Assembly (NCBI GenBank): GCA_016935665.1
Contig: JAFGQN010000134.1
Span: forward strand, 32,106-96,105
From: Deltaproteobacteria bacterium
Lineage (GTDB): Bacteria; Myxococcota_A; Polyangia; JAAYKL01
Reading direction: 5' to 3'
DNA: 64,000 nucleotides
Part shown: positions 25,501 to 35,177 of the stretch, piece by piece
Position numbering within the stretch: the stretch's first letter is position 1
How the letters are laid out: every line of letters begins with the position of its first letter
Notes under the pieces: model-generated
Database searches by the model: none
Seen by the model: only the letters and a program-made list of their open reading frames with translations
What the model was told of the DNA's origin: nothing
Made by a program: the position numbers and the translations under genes

Positions 25501-26853
25501 TCATTCATTCAGTGCATCGAGTTTTCGGTAAATGGTGCGTGTGGCAATGCCCAGCAGTTGCGCCGCCAGTTTTTTATCGCCTTTGGTGTGGCGCAGCGTT
25601 TCCCGAATGACGCGCAGTTCAATCTCTTCAAGGGGAGTGCCAATACTGATATTGAGTTGCCCCTGATAGCGCTCCTCGGTAGCGATGCGCGTTGGCAAAT
25701 CCGCCACATCCAGCATGGGATGACGCGACAACACTACCGCTCTTTCAATTACGTTTTCCAGTTCCCGCACATTGCCCGGCCAATAATATCCCGACAAAAT
25801 ATCCAGTGCTTCCTTGGAAACGCTCTCTATCGGTTTACTGTTTTTTATGGCGTATCGATTGACAAACAAATCCACCAGCAACGGTACATCGTCGAGACGC
25901 TGTCGCAAGGGAGGCAGATTCACAATGATCACGTTTAGCCGGTAGTACAAATCCTCACGAAAATTTCCCCGTTCCACCTCGGCTTCCAAATCCCGGTTGG
26001 TGGCCGCCAGCACCCGCACATCCACTTTTCGCGCGGTTCCACCGAGCGGTTCAATTTCGCGTTCCTGCAACACGCGCAAAAGCTTAACCTGCACCGAGCC
26101 ACTCATTTCGGCCACTTCATCCAGAAAGATGGTCCCTTCGTGGGCCATGGAAAATCGACCATCGCGACGTTTGACCGCTCCGGTAAACGCCCCCTCCTCG
26201 TAACCAAACAATTCTGCCTCAAGAATGGATTCCGGAAGTGCCGCGCAGTTAACCGCCACAAACGGTTTATCGCTGCGAGTGGAGTTTTCGTGAATAAAAC
26301 GCGCCAGAACCTCCTTGCCGGTTCCCGATTCGCCTGTAATCAATATGGTTGCCACAGATGGTGCGGCCTGCTGGGCCACTTCCAACGTCCTGCGAAACAC
26401 GGGACTGTTCCCCACCACCTGGCGCACTTCCACTTTTTTAAGCAGTTGCTTCAAGTTGCGGTTTTCCACCACCAGAAAGTGCTTCTCCAGCGCCTTCTTT
26501 ACCGTTTTTACAATCGCAGTCCGCTTAATGGGCTTTTCCACAAAATCGTATGCGCCGTTTTTAATGGCTTCAACAGCACTTTCCACGGTGCCATAGGCGG
26601 TCATGACAACCACTTCGCTATCCGGTGAAATGGTGCGCAAAGTGTCCAGCAACTGCAACCCATCCATTCCTGGCATACGCATATCTGTGAGAACCACATC
26701 CACGGTCTGCCGGCGGCACACGTCCAGCGCATCTCGACCACTCCCCGCGCTAAAGACCCGCAGGTTCTCTTTTTTAAAAACCTTTTCCAACGCCAAAACA
26801 TTGTTTCGGTCGTCATCCACAATAAGTATTGTCGGCTGTTGATGTGTCTCCAT
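25501..26853 (-). CDS. NtrC-family sigma-54-dependent response regulator
   Basis: A 450-residue response regulator with all three classic domains. Receiver: acidic pair DDD at 13-15, phospho-acceptor Asp57 in VVLTDMRMPG, and the Lys of VEKPIK at 107. AAA+ domain: GESGTGKE at 174-181 and the sigma-54 loop GAFTGA at 221-226. The C-terminal Fis-type HTH ends LLGIATRTIYRKL. The gene has AGGATGG upstream of ATG 26853. It is expected to activate sigma-54 promoters when phosphorylated, most likely by the adjacent Cys-PAS kinase. No target promoter was recognised nearby. Confidence 0.93.
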   Translation of the reverse strand: METHQQPTILIVDDDRNNVLALEKVFKKENLRVFSAGSGRDALDVCRRQTVDVVLTDMRMPGMDGLQLLDTLRTISPDSEVVVMTAYGTVESAVEAIKNGAYDFVEKPIKRTAIVKTVKKALEKHFLVVENRNLKQLLKKVEVRQVVGNSPVFRRTLEVAQQAAPSVATILITGESGTGKEVLARFIHENSTRSDKPFVAVNCAALPESILEAELFGYEEGAFTGAVKRRDGRFSMAHEGTIFLDEVAEMSGSVQVKLLRVLQEREIEPLGGTARKVDVRVLAATNRDLEAEVERGNFREDLYYRLNVIIVNLPPLRQRLDDVPLLVDLFVNRYAIKNSKPIESVSKEALDILSGYYWPGNVRELENVIERAVVLSRHPMLDVADLPTRIATEERYQGQLNISIGTPLEEIELRVIRETLRHTKGDKKLAAQLLGIATRTIYRKLDALNE

Positions 26854-27067
26854 GTTGCCATCCTGTCATTGTCGTGTCATTTTGTCAAACATCGGGCGCA
26901 CAGATTCTATTCCCGGATGAATGGGCGTGAACCGGCAACTGGGCGCTTCGTCAGACAACAACATGGTTATCTCAACCCAACCTCAAATATATAAAGTTGA
27001 AAAGCGCGATTGATAGTGATAGGTCTAGCAGCGGTCACGGTTCATCTGTTCAGGAGACGAAACAACT

Positions 27068-28909
27068 ATGGCAAAGAAGCAAGCGGAATACAACGAAAGT
27101 GCAGTTCAAACGCTGGACGCACTGCAACATATACGAAAACGAACCGGTATGTACATCGGTCGTATCGGCAGCGGTTCCAACCCGATGGACGGCATCTATG
27201 TCATGATAAAGGAAGTCATCGACAATAGTATTGACGAATTTATCATGGGAAACGGGAAACGCATCGACGTAACTCTTAATGAAAACACCGTCTCCGTTCG
27301 CGATTTTGGTCGCGGCATCCCCCTTGGCAAAGTGGTGGAATGCGTCAGCGAAATCAATACGGGCGCCAAGTACAACGACGACGTATTTCAGTTCTCGGTG
27401 GGGCTCAACGGCGTGGGCACCAAAGCGGTCAATGCCCTCTCCAGTCGTTTCGAGGTCATCAGCTATCGCGACGGGAAATTTAAACGCGCGGTATTCTCAC
27501 AGGGCGAAAAACGCGAAGAAACGTCGGGGACCAACGCAAAAGAGAAAAACGGCACGTTCATCTCGTTCACGCCGGACCCTGAGATTTTCAATTCATATAC
27601 ATGGCGGGAAGATTTTATCGAGCATCGCCTGCGTTACTATGCCTATCTGAATCGCGGCCTCACCATCGTTTACAACGGCAAGAAGTTTTACAGTCAAAAT
27701 GGGCTTATAGATCTCCTGAACAAAGAAATTGGTGACGAGCGCACGCTTTACGACTCCGTCTCGTTCTCTGGCAGTCGAATTGAATTTACCTTTACCCATA
27801 CCCATGCCTATGGCGAAAACTATTTCAGCTTTGTAAACGGGCAACATACCAGCGATGGCGGCACTCACGAAAGCGCATTTCGCGAAGGCATATTAAAAGG
27901 CGTAAATGAATTTGCCAGAAAGAATTTTTCCGGCGGGGATGTGCGGGACGGAATCATTGGCGCCATTGCGGTAAAAGTGCAGGACCCGGTATTTGAAAGT
28001 CAAACCAAAAACAAACTGGGATCCACCGACGTACGCAGCTGGATATTGAAGGAAGTAAAAGAACAGGTGGTTATCTGGCTGCATAAGAATCCCAAAGATG
28101 CGGAAAAACTGATTGAAAAAGTGGCGCAGAACGAAAAACTGCGCAAGGAACTTTCCTCAATTAAAAAGCAGGCCAAGGAACGCGCACGGAAAGTGGCCAT
28201 TCGCATTCCCAAACTCACCGACTGCAAAATTCACTTCAACGACGAAAAACCCAAAGGGAAAAAGGTGGCGGATCGACGCGATGAAACCCTCATCTTTTTG
28301 ACAGAGGGAGACTCCGCCGGTGGCGCCATGGTGCAATCCCGGGATGTCTACACACAGGCTATTTTTTCCCTGAAGGGAAAACCGCTCAACTGCTTCGATC
28401 TGAAGCGCGATGCACTGTACAAAAACGAAGAGTTGTACAACATCATGCGCGCACTGGGGATTGAGAACGACATGGAAGGCCTGCGCTACAACAAAATTGT
28501 CATCGCCACCGACGCGGACGTGGACGGCATGCATATTCGCAATCTGCTCATCACATTCTTTTTACGTTACTTTGAAGAACTGGTGGTGAAAGGTCACGTA
28601 TATATCCTGGAAACGCCCTTATTCCGGGTGCGCAACAAGCAGGAAACCATTTACTGTTATTCAGAAACGGAACGGGACAAAGCCTTAAAGAAATTGAAAA
28701 ATCCCGAAGTTACCCGCTTTAAGGGACTTGGTGAAATCAGTCCCAAAGAGTTCAATCTGTTCATTGGCGACAAAATCAAACTGGTGCCGGTGACAGTGGA
28801 ATCGCTGAGCGAAATTTCCCATACGCTGGAATTTTTCATGGGTAAAAATACACCCCAACGCCGGGAATTTATCGAGAACAATCTCATTTCAGATATTGCC
28901 ATTGGTTAA
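27068..28909 (+). CDS. parE: DNA topoisomerase IV subunit B, Bacteroidetes-like type
   Basis: A 613-residue type IIA ATPase subunit; AGGAGACG precedes the ATG. The GHKL ATPase motifs are present (EVIDNSIDEF near 49-58, DFGRGIP near 98-104, GLNGVGTKAVNALS at about 113-126), as is the TOPRIM EGDSAGG motif (about residue 413) and DADVDGMH (about 481-488). The wording HIRKRTGMYIGRIGSGS..DGIYVMIKEVIDNSIDEFIMG is like ParE of Bacteroidetes rather than the gammaproteobacterial type, and length and short C-terminus fit. The protein pairs with the ParC encoded 42 bp downstream to decatenate daughter chromosomes. Confidence 0.93.
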   Translation: MAKKQAEYNESAVQTLDALQHIRKRTGMYIGRIGSGSNPMDGIYVMIKEVIDNSIDEFIMGNGKRIDVTLNENTVSVRDFGRGIPLGKVVECVSEINTGAKYNDDVFQFSVGLNGVGTKAVNALSSRFEVISYRDGKFKRAVFSQGEKREETSGTNAKEKNGTFISFTPDPEIFNSYTWREDFIEHRLRYYAYLNRGLTIVYNGKKFYSQNGLIDLLNKEIGDERTLYDSVSFSGSRIEFTFTHTHAYGENYFSFVNGQHTSDGGTHESAFREGILKGVNEFARKNFSGGDVRDGIIGAIAVKVQDPVFESQTKNKLGSTDVRSWILKEVKEQVVIWLHKNPKDAEKLIEKVAQNEKLRKELSSIKKQAKERARKVAIRIPKLTDCKIHFNDEKPKGKKVADRRDETLIFLTEGDSAGGAMVQSRDVYTQAIFSLKGKPLNCFDLKRDALYKNEELYNIMRALGIENDMEGLRYNKIVIATDADVDGMHIRNLLITFFLRYFEELVVKGHVYILETPLFRVRNKQETIYCYSETERDKALKKLKNPEVTRFKGLGEISPKEFNLFIGDKIKLVPVTVESLSEISHTLEFFMGKNTPQRREFIENNLISDIAIG

Positions 28910-28951
28910 AGGAAGCCAATCTCTTTGACCGTTATTTAGGACGCGACGCAT

Positions 28952-30997
28952 ATGTCTACACTTGAACCATTGATGGAACGAAATTTTCTGGAGTACGCGA
29001 GCTATGTGATTATGGATCGCGCCATTCCGGACTTGAGAGACGGCTGCAAACCGGTGCAGCGTCGTATTTTGCAAACCCTGTACAATATGGACGATGGCAA
29101 ATTCCACAAAGTGGCCAACGTCATCGGTGAAACCATGAAGCTGCATCCCCATGGCGACGCTTCCATTGGCGATGCCCTGGTGGTCATGGCCAACAAGGAC
29201 TACTTCATCGAAAAGCAGGGAAACTTTGGAAATATTATTACGGGACACCCCGCAGCTGCCGCCAGGTATATTGAGTGTCGACTCACTCCTCTGGCCAAGG
29301 AAACGCTTTTTAATAAGGAATTGACCCAGTTTCAGGACAGCTACGACGGTCGAAAAAAAGAGCCCATCTTTTTGCCGGTAAAACTGCCGGTGCTGCTGAT
29401 GCTGGGGATTGAGGGTATCGCAGTGGGCATGAGCACCAAAATTCTGCCCCACAATATGATTGAGCTGCTTCAGGCGCAAATCAATATCCTCAACTATGAG
29501 CCCATTCAGATATTTCCCGATTTTCCAACGGGCGGAATGGTGGATATTTCTGAATATTCCGAAGGCAAAGGAAAAGTCCGAATTCGCGCAAAACTGGAAT
29601 CCGATGGGGATAAGCGCATTGTTATTACCGAGATTCCATTTTCGACAACAACGGAAAGTGTGATTGCATCCATTGAAAGCGCGTCGCAAAAGAAAAAGAT
29701 TAAAATTGCCAGTATCAGTGATTACACCACCGACAAAGTGGAAATCGAGATATTGTTGCCCCGCGGTGTGCACACCAATGAGGTGATCCCACAGTTGTAT
29801 GCGTATACCAACTGCGAAGTATCGCTCACGTCCAACATAGTCACCATCAAGGACGGTCGTCCCATCAATGCCAGCGTCAATGAGATATTGCGCGTCTTGA
29901 CCGATCGGCTGCGGGATCAGATTTGCGCGGAGCTGGAGCTGGAGCTCAAAAAGCTGCAAAACAAACAGCACTGGCTGACCCTGGAGCAGATTTTTATTGA
30001 AAAGCGTGTGTATAAACGCATTGAAGAAGCTTCCACCGAAGCCCAGGTGGTTAGCGAGGTTTACGAAGGTATGAAGCCTTTCAGCAAGTATTTCGTGCGC
30101 GCCCTTGTGGATGATGACATTGAAAAACTGCTGGAAATCCGCATTCGCCGTATCTCTAAATACGATATCAACAAAAACCGCAAGCAGCTCAAGGAAGTGC
30201 AGGCGGGCATTGAGGAAGTGAATGCAAAACTGTCGTCACTGACCCAGACCACCATTGGCTATCTGAAGGATTTGATTTCCAAATATAAAGATGAGTATCC
30301 ACGCAGAACCGAAATTCAAGCCTTCGACACCATCGAAAAGAAAGATGTGGCCAGACAGAATATTCGCGTGGGATACGATGCCAACACCGGGTTCTTTGGC
30401 AGTGAAATCAAAGAGTCTGAATACATTATTACCATGAGCGAGTACGACAGGGTGCTGTTCATCTGCAAAGACGGCAGTTATCGCATTGTGGGCCCCGAAG
30501 AAAAGATACTCATTCCCGGCAAGGTGATTTACTGGGAGCCTTTCGATGCCGAAAACGGGGTGAAGTTTACAGTGGTGTATCGCGATCAGAGCCGTATCGC
30601 CTTTGCGAAAAAGGTTCACATTCACAAGTTTATCAAGGACAGAGAGTACGAACTCATTAAAGATAAAGCCGGTAAAATCGATTTGCTGCTTCCCGGAGAT
30701 GCGCAAAACAAAATCAAAGTGCATTTTACGCCGGCCAAACGGCAGCGCGTCAGAGAAGCGGAATTTGATTTGGCGGAGCTGGAATTCATCGGTCCCCTGT
30801 CCAAAGGTCGCCGCGTCAATCCCAAGCCCATCAATCGCATTCAAAAGATGCGACTGGATACAGATCCGCCGGAAGAAGGCGACGAGGAGACAGAAACCGT
30901 ATCTGTCAAAACACCGGACCCTTCTAAAGGTGGTGGTTCCGGCTCCGGCAACTCCGGCGGCCCCATTGACAGCGGCGGGCAGCGAACGTTGTTTTAA
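28952..30997 (+). CDS. parC: DNA topoisomerase IV subunit A
   Basis: A 681-residue breakage-reunion subunit of the same Bacteroidetes-like type as the upstream parE. The catalytic Tyr is Tyr106 in AARYIECRL. The quinolone-determining loop reads HPHGDASIGD (65-74): the site equivalent to E. coli GyrA Ser83 is Ala70, while the acidic Asp87 equivalent is present as Asp74. The C-terminal 100 residues are shortened compared with GyrA and end in a Gly/Ser-rich tail. Gene order parE-parC on one strand suggests an operon; the transcripts converge with DUF302 10 bp away. Confidence 0.93.
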   Translation: MSTLEPLMERNFLEYASYVIMDRAIPDLRDGCKPVQRRILQTLYNMDDGKFHKVANVIGETMKLHPHGDASIGDALVVMANKDYFIEKQGNFGNIITGHPAAAARYIECRLTPLAKETLFNKELTQFQDSYDGRKKEPIFLPVKLPVLLMLGIEGIAVGMSTKILPHNMIELLQAQINILNYEPIQIFPDFPTGGMVDISEYSEGKGKVRIRAKLESDGDKRIVITEIPFSTTTESVIASIESASQKKKIKIASISDYTTDKVEIEILLPRGVHTNEVIPQLYAYTNCEVSLTSNIVTIKDGRPINASVNEILRVLTDRLRDQICAELELELKKLQNKQHWLTLEQIFIEKRVYKRIEEASTEAQVVSEVYEGMKPFSKYFVRALVDDDIEKLLEIRIRRISKYDINKNRKQLKEVQAGIEEVNAKLSSLTQTTIGYLKDLISKYKDEYPRRTEIQAFDTIEKKDVARQNIRVGYDANTGFFGSEIKESEYIITMSEYDRVLFICKDGSYRIVGPEEKILIPGKVIYWEPFDAENGVKFTVVYRDQSRIAFAKKVHIHKFIKDREYELIKDKAGKIDLLLPGDAQNKIKVHFTPAKRQRVREAEFDLAELEFIGPLSKGRRVNPKPINRIQKMRLDTDPPEEGDEETETVSVKTPDPSKGGGSGSGNSGGPIDSGGQRTLF

Positions 30998-31007
30998 AAT
31001 TCCGCCC

Positions 31008-31391
31008 TTATTTTGATTCGTCTATGATGGCGATCAATGTTTTCTCGACTTCTTCGGCGGCGGTGCGCAGTTCGCGGGAGTCGTTGAGACTGCTGAGCAG
31101 GGCCGTGGGTAAAATGGTGCCCAGCTTGACCTGTCCTTTTTCTTCCCACACCGAGATGCGGCAGGGCAGCACCATGTTCAAACTCATATCTGCATTCAGC
31201 ACCGCGGATGCTTTTTGAGGGTTGCACACTTCGAAAACACTCACCTCGTTTTCAAATGGGACCCCTTTGGTGTTGAGGGTTTCCTTAACGTCGTGGACGT
31301 GCAGAATCCCAAATTTATGTGTGGGGATAATATTGTACAGCGCGCTCACGGCGTCCTTAAACGATTTATTGGAATCGACGATATACTTCAT
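31008..31391 (-). CDS. DUF302 family protein
   Basis: A 127-residue protein with GGAAGGTG upstream of ATG 31391. The pattern SFKDAVSALYNIIPTHKFGILHVHDVKETLNTKGVPFENEVSVFEVCNP..A and NMVLPCRISVWEEKGQV fits DUF302, small proteins of unknown or redox-related function often encoded in metabolism or stress loci. A single conserved Cys (about 81) is in the family's usual place. It converges with parC. Confidence 0.85.
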   Translation of the reverse strand: MKYIVDSNKSFKDAVSALYNIIPTHKFGILHVHDVKETLNTKGVPFENEVSVFEVCNPQKASAVLNADMSLNMVLPCRISVWEEKGQVKLGTILPTALLSSLNDSRELRTAAEEVEKTLIAIIDESK

Positions 31392-31471
31392 GGTTCACCT
31401 TCCCAATGTTTTTGAAAGTTGTCTGTTATCATTACTATGAGTCCCCTGCCGGCGCCAGGGTGTCGCAACAT

Positions 31472-32161
31472 TCAACCGGATGGTGACGATGGCGCATCCA
31501 GCAGCTGGAAATACTCCCGGGTGAGCCGCAGAGCGGTCTGCAGATTGCGGCAGGCCCACGAACGACTCTTGCCAAAATTCTCCGCTACCTGGTCCAGCGT
31601 CAAATCTTCGTAAAAATACTGTTGAATCAACAGTTGCTGTCGCTCGGATAACGTAGCGATGGCATCGTTGAGCTTTGAGTAGTACTGCTTCTTTTCCACC
31701 ACAGCTTCCGGTTCCAGGATGGATTCCGACGCCATTTGCTGGTCGGCTTCTGTACTGCAGGAGGTAATATAAATTCCCGCCAGTTCCTTTAACCGGTTGG
31801 ACAGGCGGTGCACCGCTTCAACTTTATCTTTTGGCGGAGGAACTTGCTGTTCACAGCGCATCATCTCCTGAGATTTTTTTATAAAGGCAATCTGACGCAA
31901 CAGGCGGCGCGGGAGCATATGATTCTGGGAGAGCCCATCGAGTATTTCCCCTTCCACCCTTCGTGTGGCAAAGGTGCTGATGGAAACATTCAGCGATGGA
32001 TCATATTTTTCAATGGCCTGCGCCAGTCCGTCCAGAGCGAAAGAGCGAATCTCGTCCCTATCCACATCGGGACCCAGCCGCTTCAGCATCGAATTGATGA
32101 TTCGATTCACCCTGGGCATGGCTTTTTGAGCCAATTCATTTTTCTCTTCCGCTGTTTTCAT
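31472..32161 (-). CDS. FliA-like sigma-70 family factor
   Basis: A 229-residue sigma factor. Region 2 at about residues 30-80: RDEIRSFALDGLAQAIEKYDPSLNVSISTFATRRVEGEILDGL, with the short region 3 after it and region 4 (helix-turn-helix) near 165-215: LSERQQLLIQQYFYEDLTLDQVAENFGKSRSWACRNL. The wording and absence of a region 1.1 place it with FliA/SigB/WhiG-type factors. No anti-sigma factor gene is adjacent. Regulon unknown; a motility or stress role is inferred only from family. Confidence 0.85.
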   Translation of the reverse strand: MKTAEEKNELAQKAMPRVNRIINSMLKRLGPDVDRDEIRSFALDGLAQAIEKYDPSLNVSISTFATRRVEGEILDGLSQNHMLPRRLLRQIAFIKKSQEMMRCEQQVPPPKDKVEAVHRLSNRLKELAGIYITSCSTEADQQMASESILEPEAVVEKKQYYSKLNDAIATLSERQQLLIQQYFYEDLTLDQVAENFGKSRSWACRNLQTALRLTREYFQLLDAPSSPSG

Positions 32162-32317
32162 CCGGCAGCATCATACAAGGCGTTCAATAGTCGTGGCAAC
32201 CGATATTCCAGCCCAATCCTCATGTAATCTGGCAGCGTTTCCAGATTTGAGGATGAAGCGTTCTGATTTTAACAAAACACTCCAATAATCGGTGCGTCTG
32301 TGATACGAAAACGAATC

Positions 32318-33088
32318 ATGAAGCCGGACAAAATAAAAGAATTGTTGTTAAATGTACAGCAAGGCAAAATGTCGGTGGACCAGGCCACTACTATTTTGGA
32401 AAAATTACCATTCGAGGACCTGGGACATACTGTGGTGGATCATCATCGGGAACTGCGGACCGGATTTCCAGAAGTCCTGTTTGGCGAAAATAAAACCGCC
32501 TCACAACTTATTGCCATCATTCAGGAAATGCTCAAACATAGACAGCAGATTCTGGCCACGCGGGTGGACAGCGAAAAAGCCGCCGCCGTAAAGGTGCACT
32601 TGCCCAATCTGCAATATGACGCAGAGGCCCGATGCCTGTTTCTGGAAAGCGCGGAAAAGTCCCCCAAAAACGGCGCGGGTAAAATCCTGGTGGTGACCGC
32701 TGGAACATCTGATATTCCGGTGGCCAAAGAAGCGTTGATCACGGCACGGCTGGCGGGAAACGACGTCGAATTAATCAACGACGTGGGTGTGGCCGGGGTT
32801 CATCGACTGCTCCACCGCCTGGAGGACCTGCGCAGGGCATCAGTAGTGATTGTGGTGGCTGGAATGGAAGGAGCCCTGCCGTCGGTTGTGGGTGGACTTA
32901 TTGCCGCGCCAGTAATTGCAGTGCCCACATCGGTGGGATACGGCGTGGCATTCGGTGGCGTCACCGCCCTTTTGGGTATGCTGAGCAGCTGTGCTTCCGG
33001 GGTCACGGTGGTGAATATTGATAACGGGTTTGGCGCCGGGTACGCCGCCGCACTTATGAACCGTATTGGACAAAAGGACAACCAATGA
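32318..33088 (+). CDS. larB: LarB, pyridinium-3,5-biscarboxylate synthesis (nickel pincer cofactor)
   Basis: A 256-residue protein of the LarB family. The C-terminal two-thirds has the AIR-carboxylase-like core: ILVVTAGTSDIPVAKEA, GVAGVHRLL, VVAGMEGALPSVVGGL, APVIAVPTSVGYG and a final GFGAGYAAA. LarB carboxylates and hydrolyses nicotinic acid adenine dinucleotide on the path to the nickel pincer nucleotide. The start is the ATG at 32318 (a GTG at 32300 is possible). The stop overlaps the start of larC by 4 bp. LarA and LarE are not in the window. Confidence 0.92.
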   Translation: MKPDKIKELLLNVQQGKMSVDQATTILEKLPFEDLGHTVVDHHRELRTGFPEVLFGENKTASQLIAIIQEMLKHRQQILATRVDSEKAAAVKVHLPNLQYDAEARCLFLESAEKSPKNGAGKILVVTAGTSDIPVAKEALITARLAGNDVELINDVGVAGVHRLLHRLEDLRRASVVIVVAGMEGALPSVVGGLIAAPVIAVPTSVGYGVAFGGVTALLGMLSSCASGVTVVNIDNGFGAGYAAALMNRIGQKDNQ

Positions 33089-34269
33089 CAGACCATTCTC
33101 GCATTCTGTATCTCGACTGTTTCAGCGGTCTTTCCGGCGATATGATTGTTTCGGCGCTGCTGGATGTGGGCGTCCCCTTTTCGGTAATTGAATCCGCTGC
33201 GGCGGCCCTGCCGGTGACGGGATACAAAATTCGCCACGAAAAAGAAATGCGCAATGCGTTGTCGGTCAGCCGTTTTTTTGTGGATGTGGACGAACACAAA
33301 CAGCCCCATCGCCACTTCTCTCACATACGGGATATGATCGCCGAGTCGCCATTGTTGCCAGAGGTTAAGGAAAAAAGCATTGCCATCTTCAGGGTGCTCG
33401 CAGAGGCTGAAGCCAAAGTACATGGCACCACCATCGACAAGGTGCATTTTCATGAAGTGGGCGCTGTGGATTCCATCATCGATATTGTGGGCGCGGCCGC
33501 CGGGATTGAATACCTGAAAGCCGATGTGGCATGTCGGCCCGTGCCGGTGGGGACTGGTTTTGTCAATACGCAGCACGGCATCCTGCCCCTCCCCGCGCCG
33601 GCCACCCTCAATATTCTGACCGGTATCCCCGTGGAAGGCACAGACATTACATCTGAGCTAACCACTCCCACCGGCGCTGCCATCGTGAAAGCACTGGCAA
33701 GTGATTTCGGGCCCATTCCACCGATGCGGCCGGAAATCACCGGTTTTGGCGCGGGAAGTCGAAATCTGCCGGAGCGCCCCGGCGTGCTCAGAGCGGTGCT
33801 GGGACAAAAAACAGGCCAAACAGCTCCGTCGTGTACGGTTCTGGAGGCCAATATCGATGATATGACCGGAGAAATGGCCGCATTCGCCATGCAGCGCTTG
33901 TTTGCATCGGGCGCGCTGGACGTATGGGTGGAATCCATTCAAATGAAAAAGGGACGCCCTGCCTTGAAAATATCGGTCCTTTGCCGCACGCCTGAAAAAG
34001 AGGCACTGGGGGAGGTCCTGATGACGGAGACCACCACCATCGGCCTGCGGTACTACGAAGTGGGTCGCATGGAACTGGCCCGGCGGATGGACACGGTGAC
34101 CACCCCCCTTGGAAATGTGCGAATGAAAATATCGGAGACAAAATCCGGATTAAAAACCGTGTCTCCGGAGTTTGAGGACTGCAGGCGCATCGCCGAAGAA
34201 AAGCAGGTGCCTCTCAAAGACGTCATGGCATCCGCAGTGGCCGCCTGGCATCGACGTTTTGACCAGTAG
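33085..34269 (+). CDS. larC: LarC, nickel insertion into the pincer nucleotide
   Basis: A 394-residue LarC, in one uninterrupted frame (in some lactobacilli larC is split by a programmed frameshift). N-terminal DCFSGLSGDM and HFHEVGAVDS near residue 130, then the EANIDDMTGE and GRPA-like segments (around 255-295) that bound the second half. LarC carries out the CTP-dependent insertion of nickel. It starts with ATG overlapping the larB stop (ATGA), a sign of translational coupling, and is followed by murI 11 bp later. Confidence 0.93.
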   Translation: MTDHSRILYLDCFSGLSGDMIVSALLDVGVPFSVIESAAAALPVTGYKIRHEKEMRNALSVSRFFVDVDEHKQPHRHFSHIRDMIAESPLLPEVKEKSIAIFRVLAEAEAKVHGTTIDKVHFHEVGAVDSIIDIVGAAAGIEYLKADVACRPVPVGTGFVNTQHGILPLPAPATLNILTGIPVEGTDITSELTTPTGAAIVKALASDFGPIPPMRPEITGFGAGSRNLPERPGVLRAVLGQKTGQTAPSCTVLEANIDDMTGEMAAFAMQRLFASGALDVWVESIQMKKGRPALKISVLCRTPEKEALGEVLMTETTTIGLRYYEVGRMELARRMDTVTTPLGNVRMKISETKSGLKTVSPEFEDCRRIAEEKQVPLKDVMASAVAAWHRRFDQ

Positions 34270-34280
34270 AAACGGTATTT

Positions 34281-35099
34281 ATGAGTGAGCAAAAGGAATT
34301 GCCTATTGGCGTGTTTGATTCAGGCCTTGGTGGACTGACTGTGGTTAAGGCACTGCGCCAGGCCCTTCCACAGGAACATATTCTCTATCTGGGCGACAAT
34401 GCCCGTGTTCCGTATGGCACCCGTTCCCCCGAAACCGTTGAGCGATATGCGTGGAACTGTGCCAACTTTCTGATGAAAAAGGGACTCAAAATGCTGGTTA
34501 TCGCCTGCAACACAGCGTCTGCCGTTGCAGTGCCATCCCTCCAGACGCGACTCGACGTCCCTGTTCTGGGCGTAATTCGCGCCGGAGCCCGTGCGGCGCT
34601 GCAAAATCCGGAACATCGGCGACTGGGCATCATTGGAACCGCGGGAACCATCGGCACGGGCGCCTATCCAAAGGAAATCCGCGCCATGTCGCCCGAGGTG
34701 CAGGTATTTCAGAATCCTGCGCCATTGCTCGTGCCCCTGGTGGAGGAAGGGTGGATTGACGGCGATGTTCCAACGCTTGCGGTTCAGCGATATATTCAGC
34801 CCCTGGTGCAGCAGCAAATCGATGTGCTCCTTTTGGGATGCACCCACTACCCCGTGTTGCAGTCGGTGATTGAGAGCGAACTTCGGCAAATGGGCAGTGC
34901 CGCCGATGTAGTGAACTCTGCGGTGGCCATGGCCACTGAAGTCCAGCAGGCGCTGGAGATGCACCATCTTACGCGAAGCGGCGAGGCAACCGGTGACCTG
35001 CAGTGTTTTGTCACCGATATGCCCAGCAGTTTTGCCGATGCGGCAATGCGGTTTCTGGGCAATCCTGTTGGGAATGTGGTGAAAGTCGATATTACCTGA
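34281..35099 (+). CDS. murI: Glutamate racemase
   Basis: A 272-residue MurI. Both catalytic cysteines are present: Cys76 in ACNTASA and Cys187 in LLGCTHYP; FDSGLGG (12-18) and DNARVPYGTR are also in place. It makes D-glutamate for peptidoglycan in the cytoplasm. It follows larC by 11 bp and probably shares its transcript, which puts a PLP-independent racemase in the same unit as a cofactor pathway used by another group of racemases. Confidence 0.95.
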   Translation: MSEQKELPIGVFDSGLGGLTVVKALRQALPQEHILYLGDNARVPYGTRSPETVERYAWNCANFLMKKGLKMLVIACNTASAVAVPSLQTRLDVPVLGVIRAGARAALQNPEHRRLGIIGTAGTIGTGAYPKEIRAMSPEVQVFQNPAPLLVPLVEEGWIDGDVPTLAVQRYIQPLVQQQIDVLLLGCTHYPVLQSVIESELRQMGSAADVVNSAVAMATEVQQALEMHHLTRSGEATGDLQCFVTDMPSSFADAAMRFLGNPVGNVVKVDIT

Positions 35100-35177
35100 C
35101 CGCTGACGCGTCCACCGCGCCAGTAGATAGGACCCCGATAAAACCGGGCGCCTTAATCAAATTAATCCATCTGAAAA

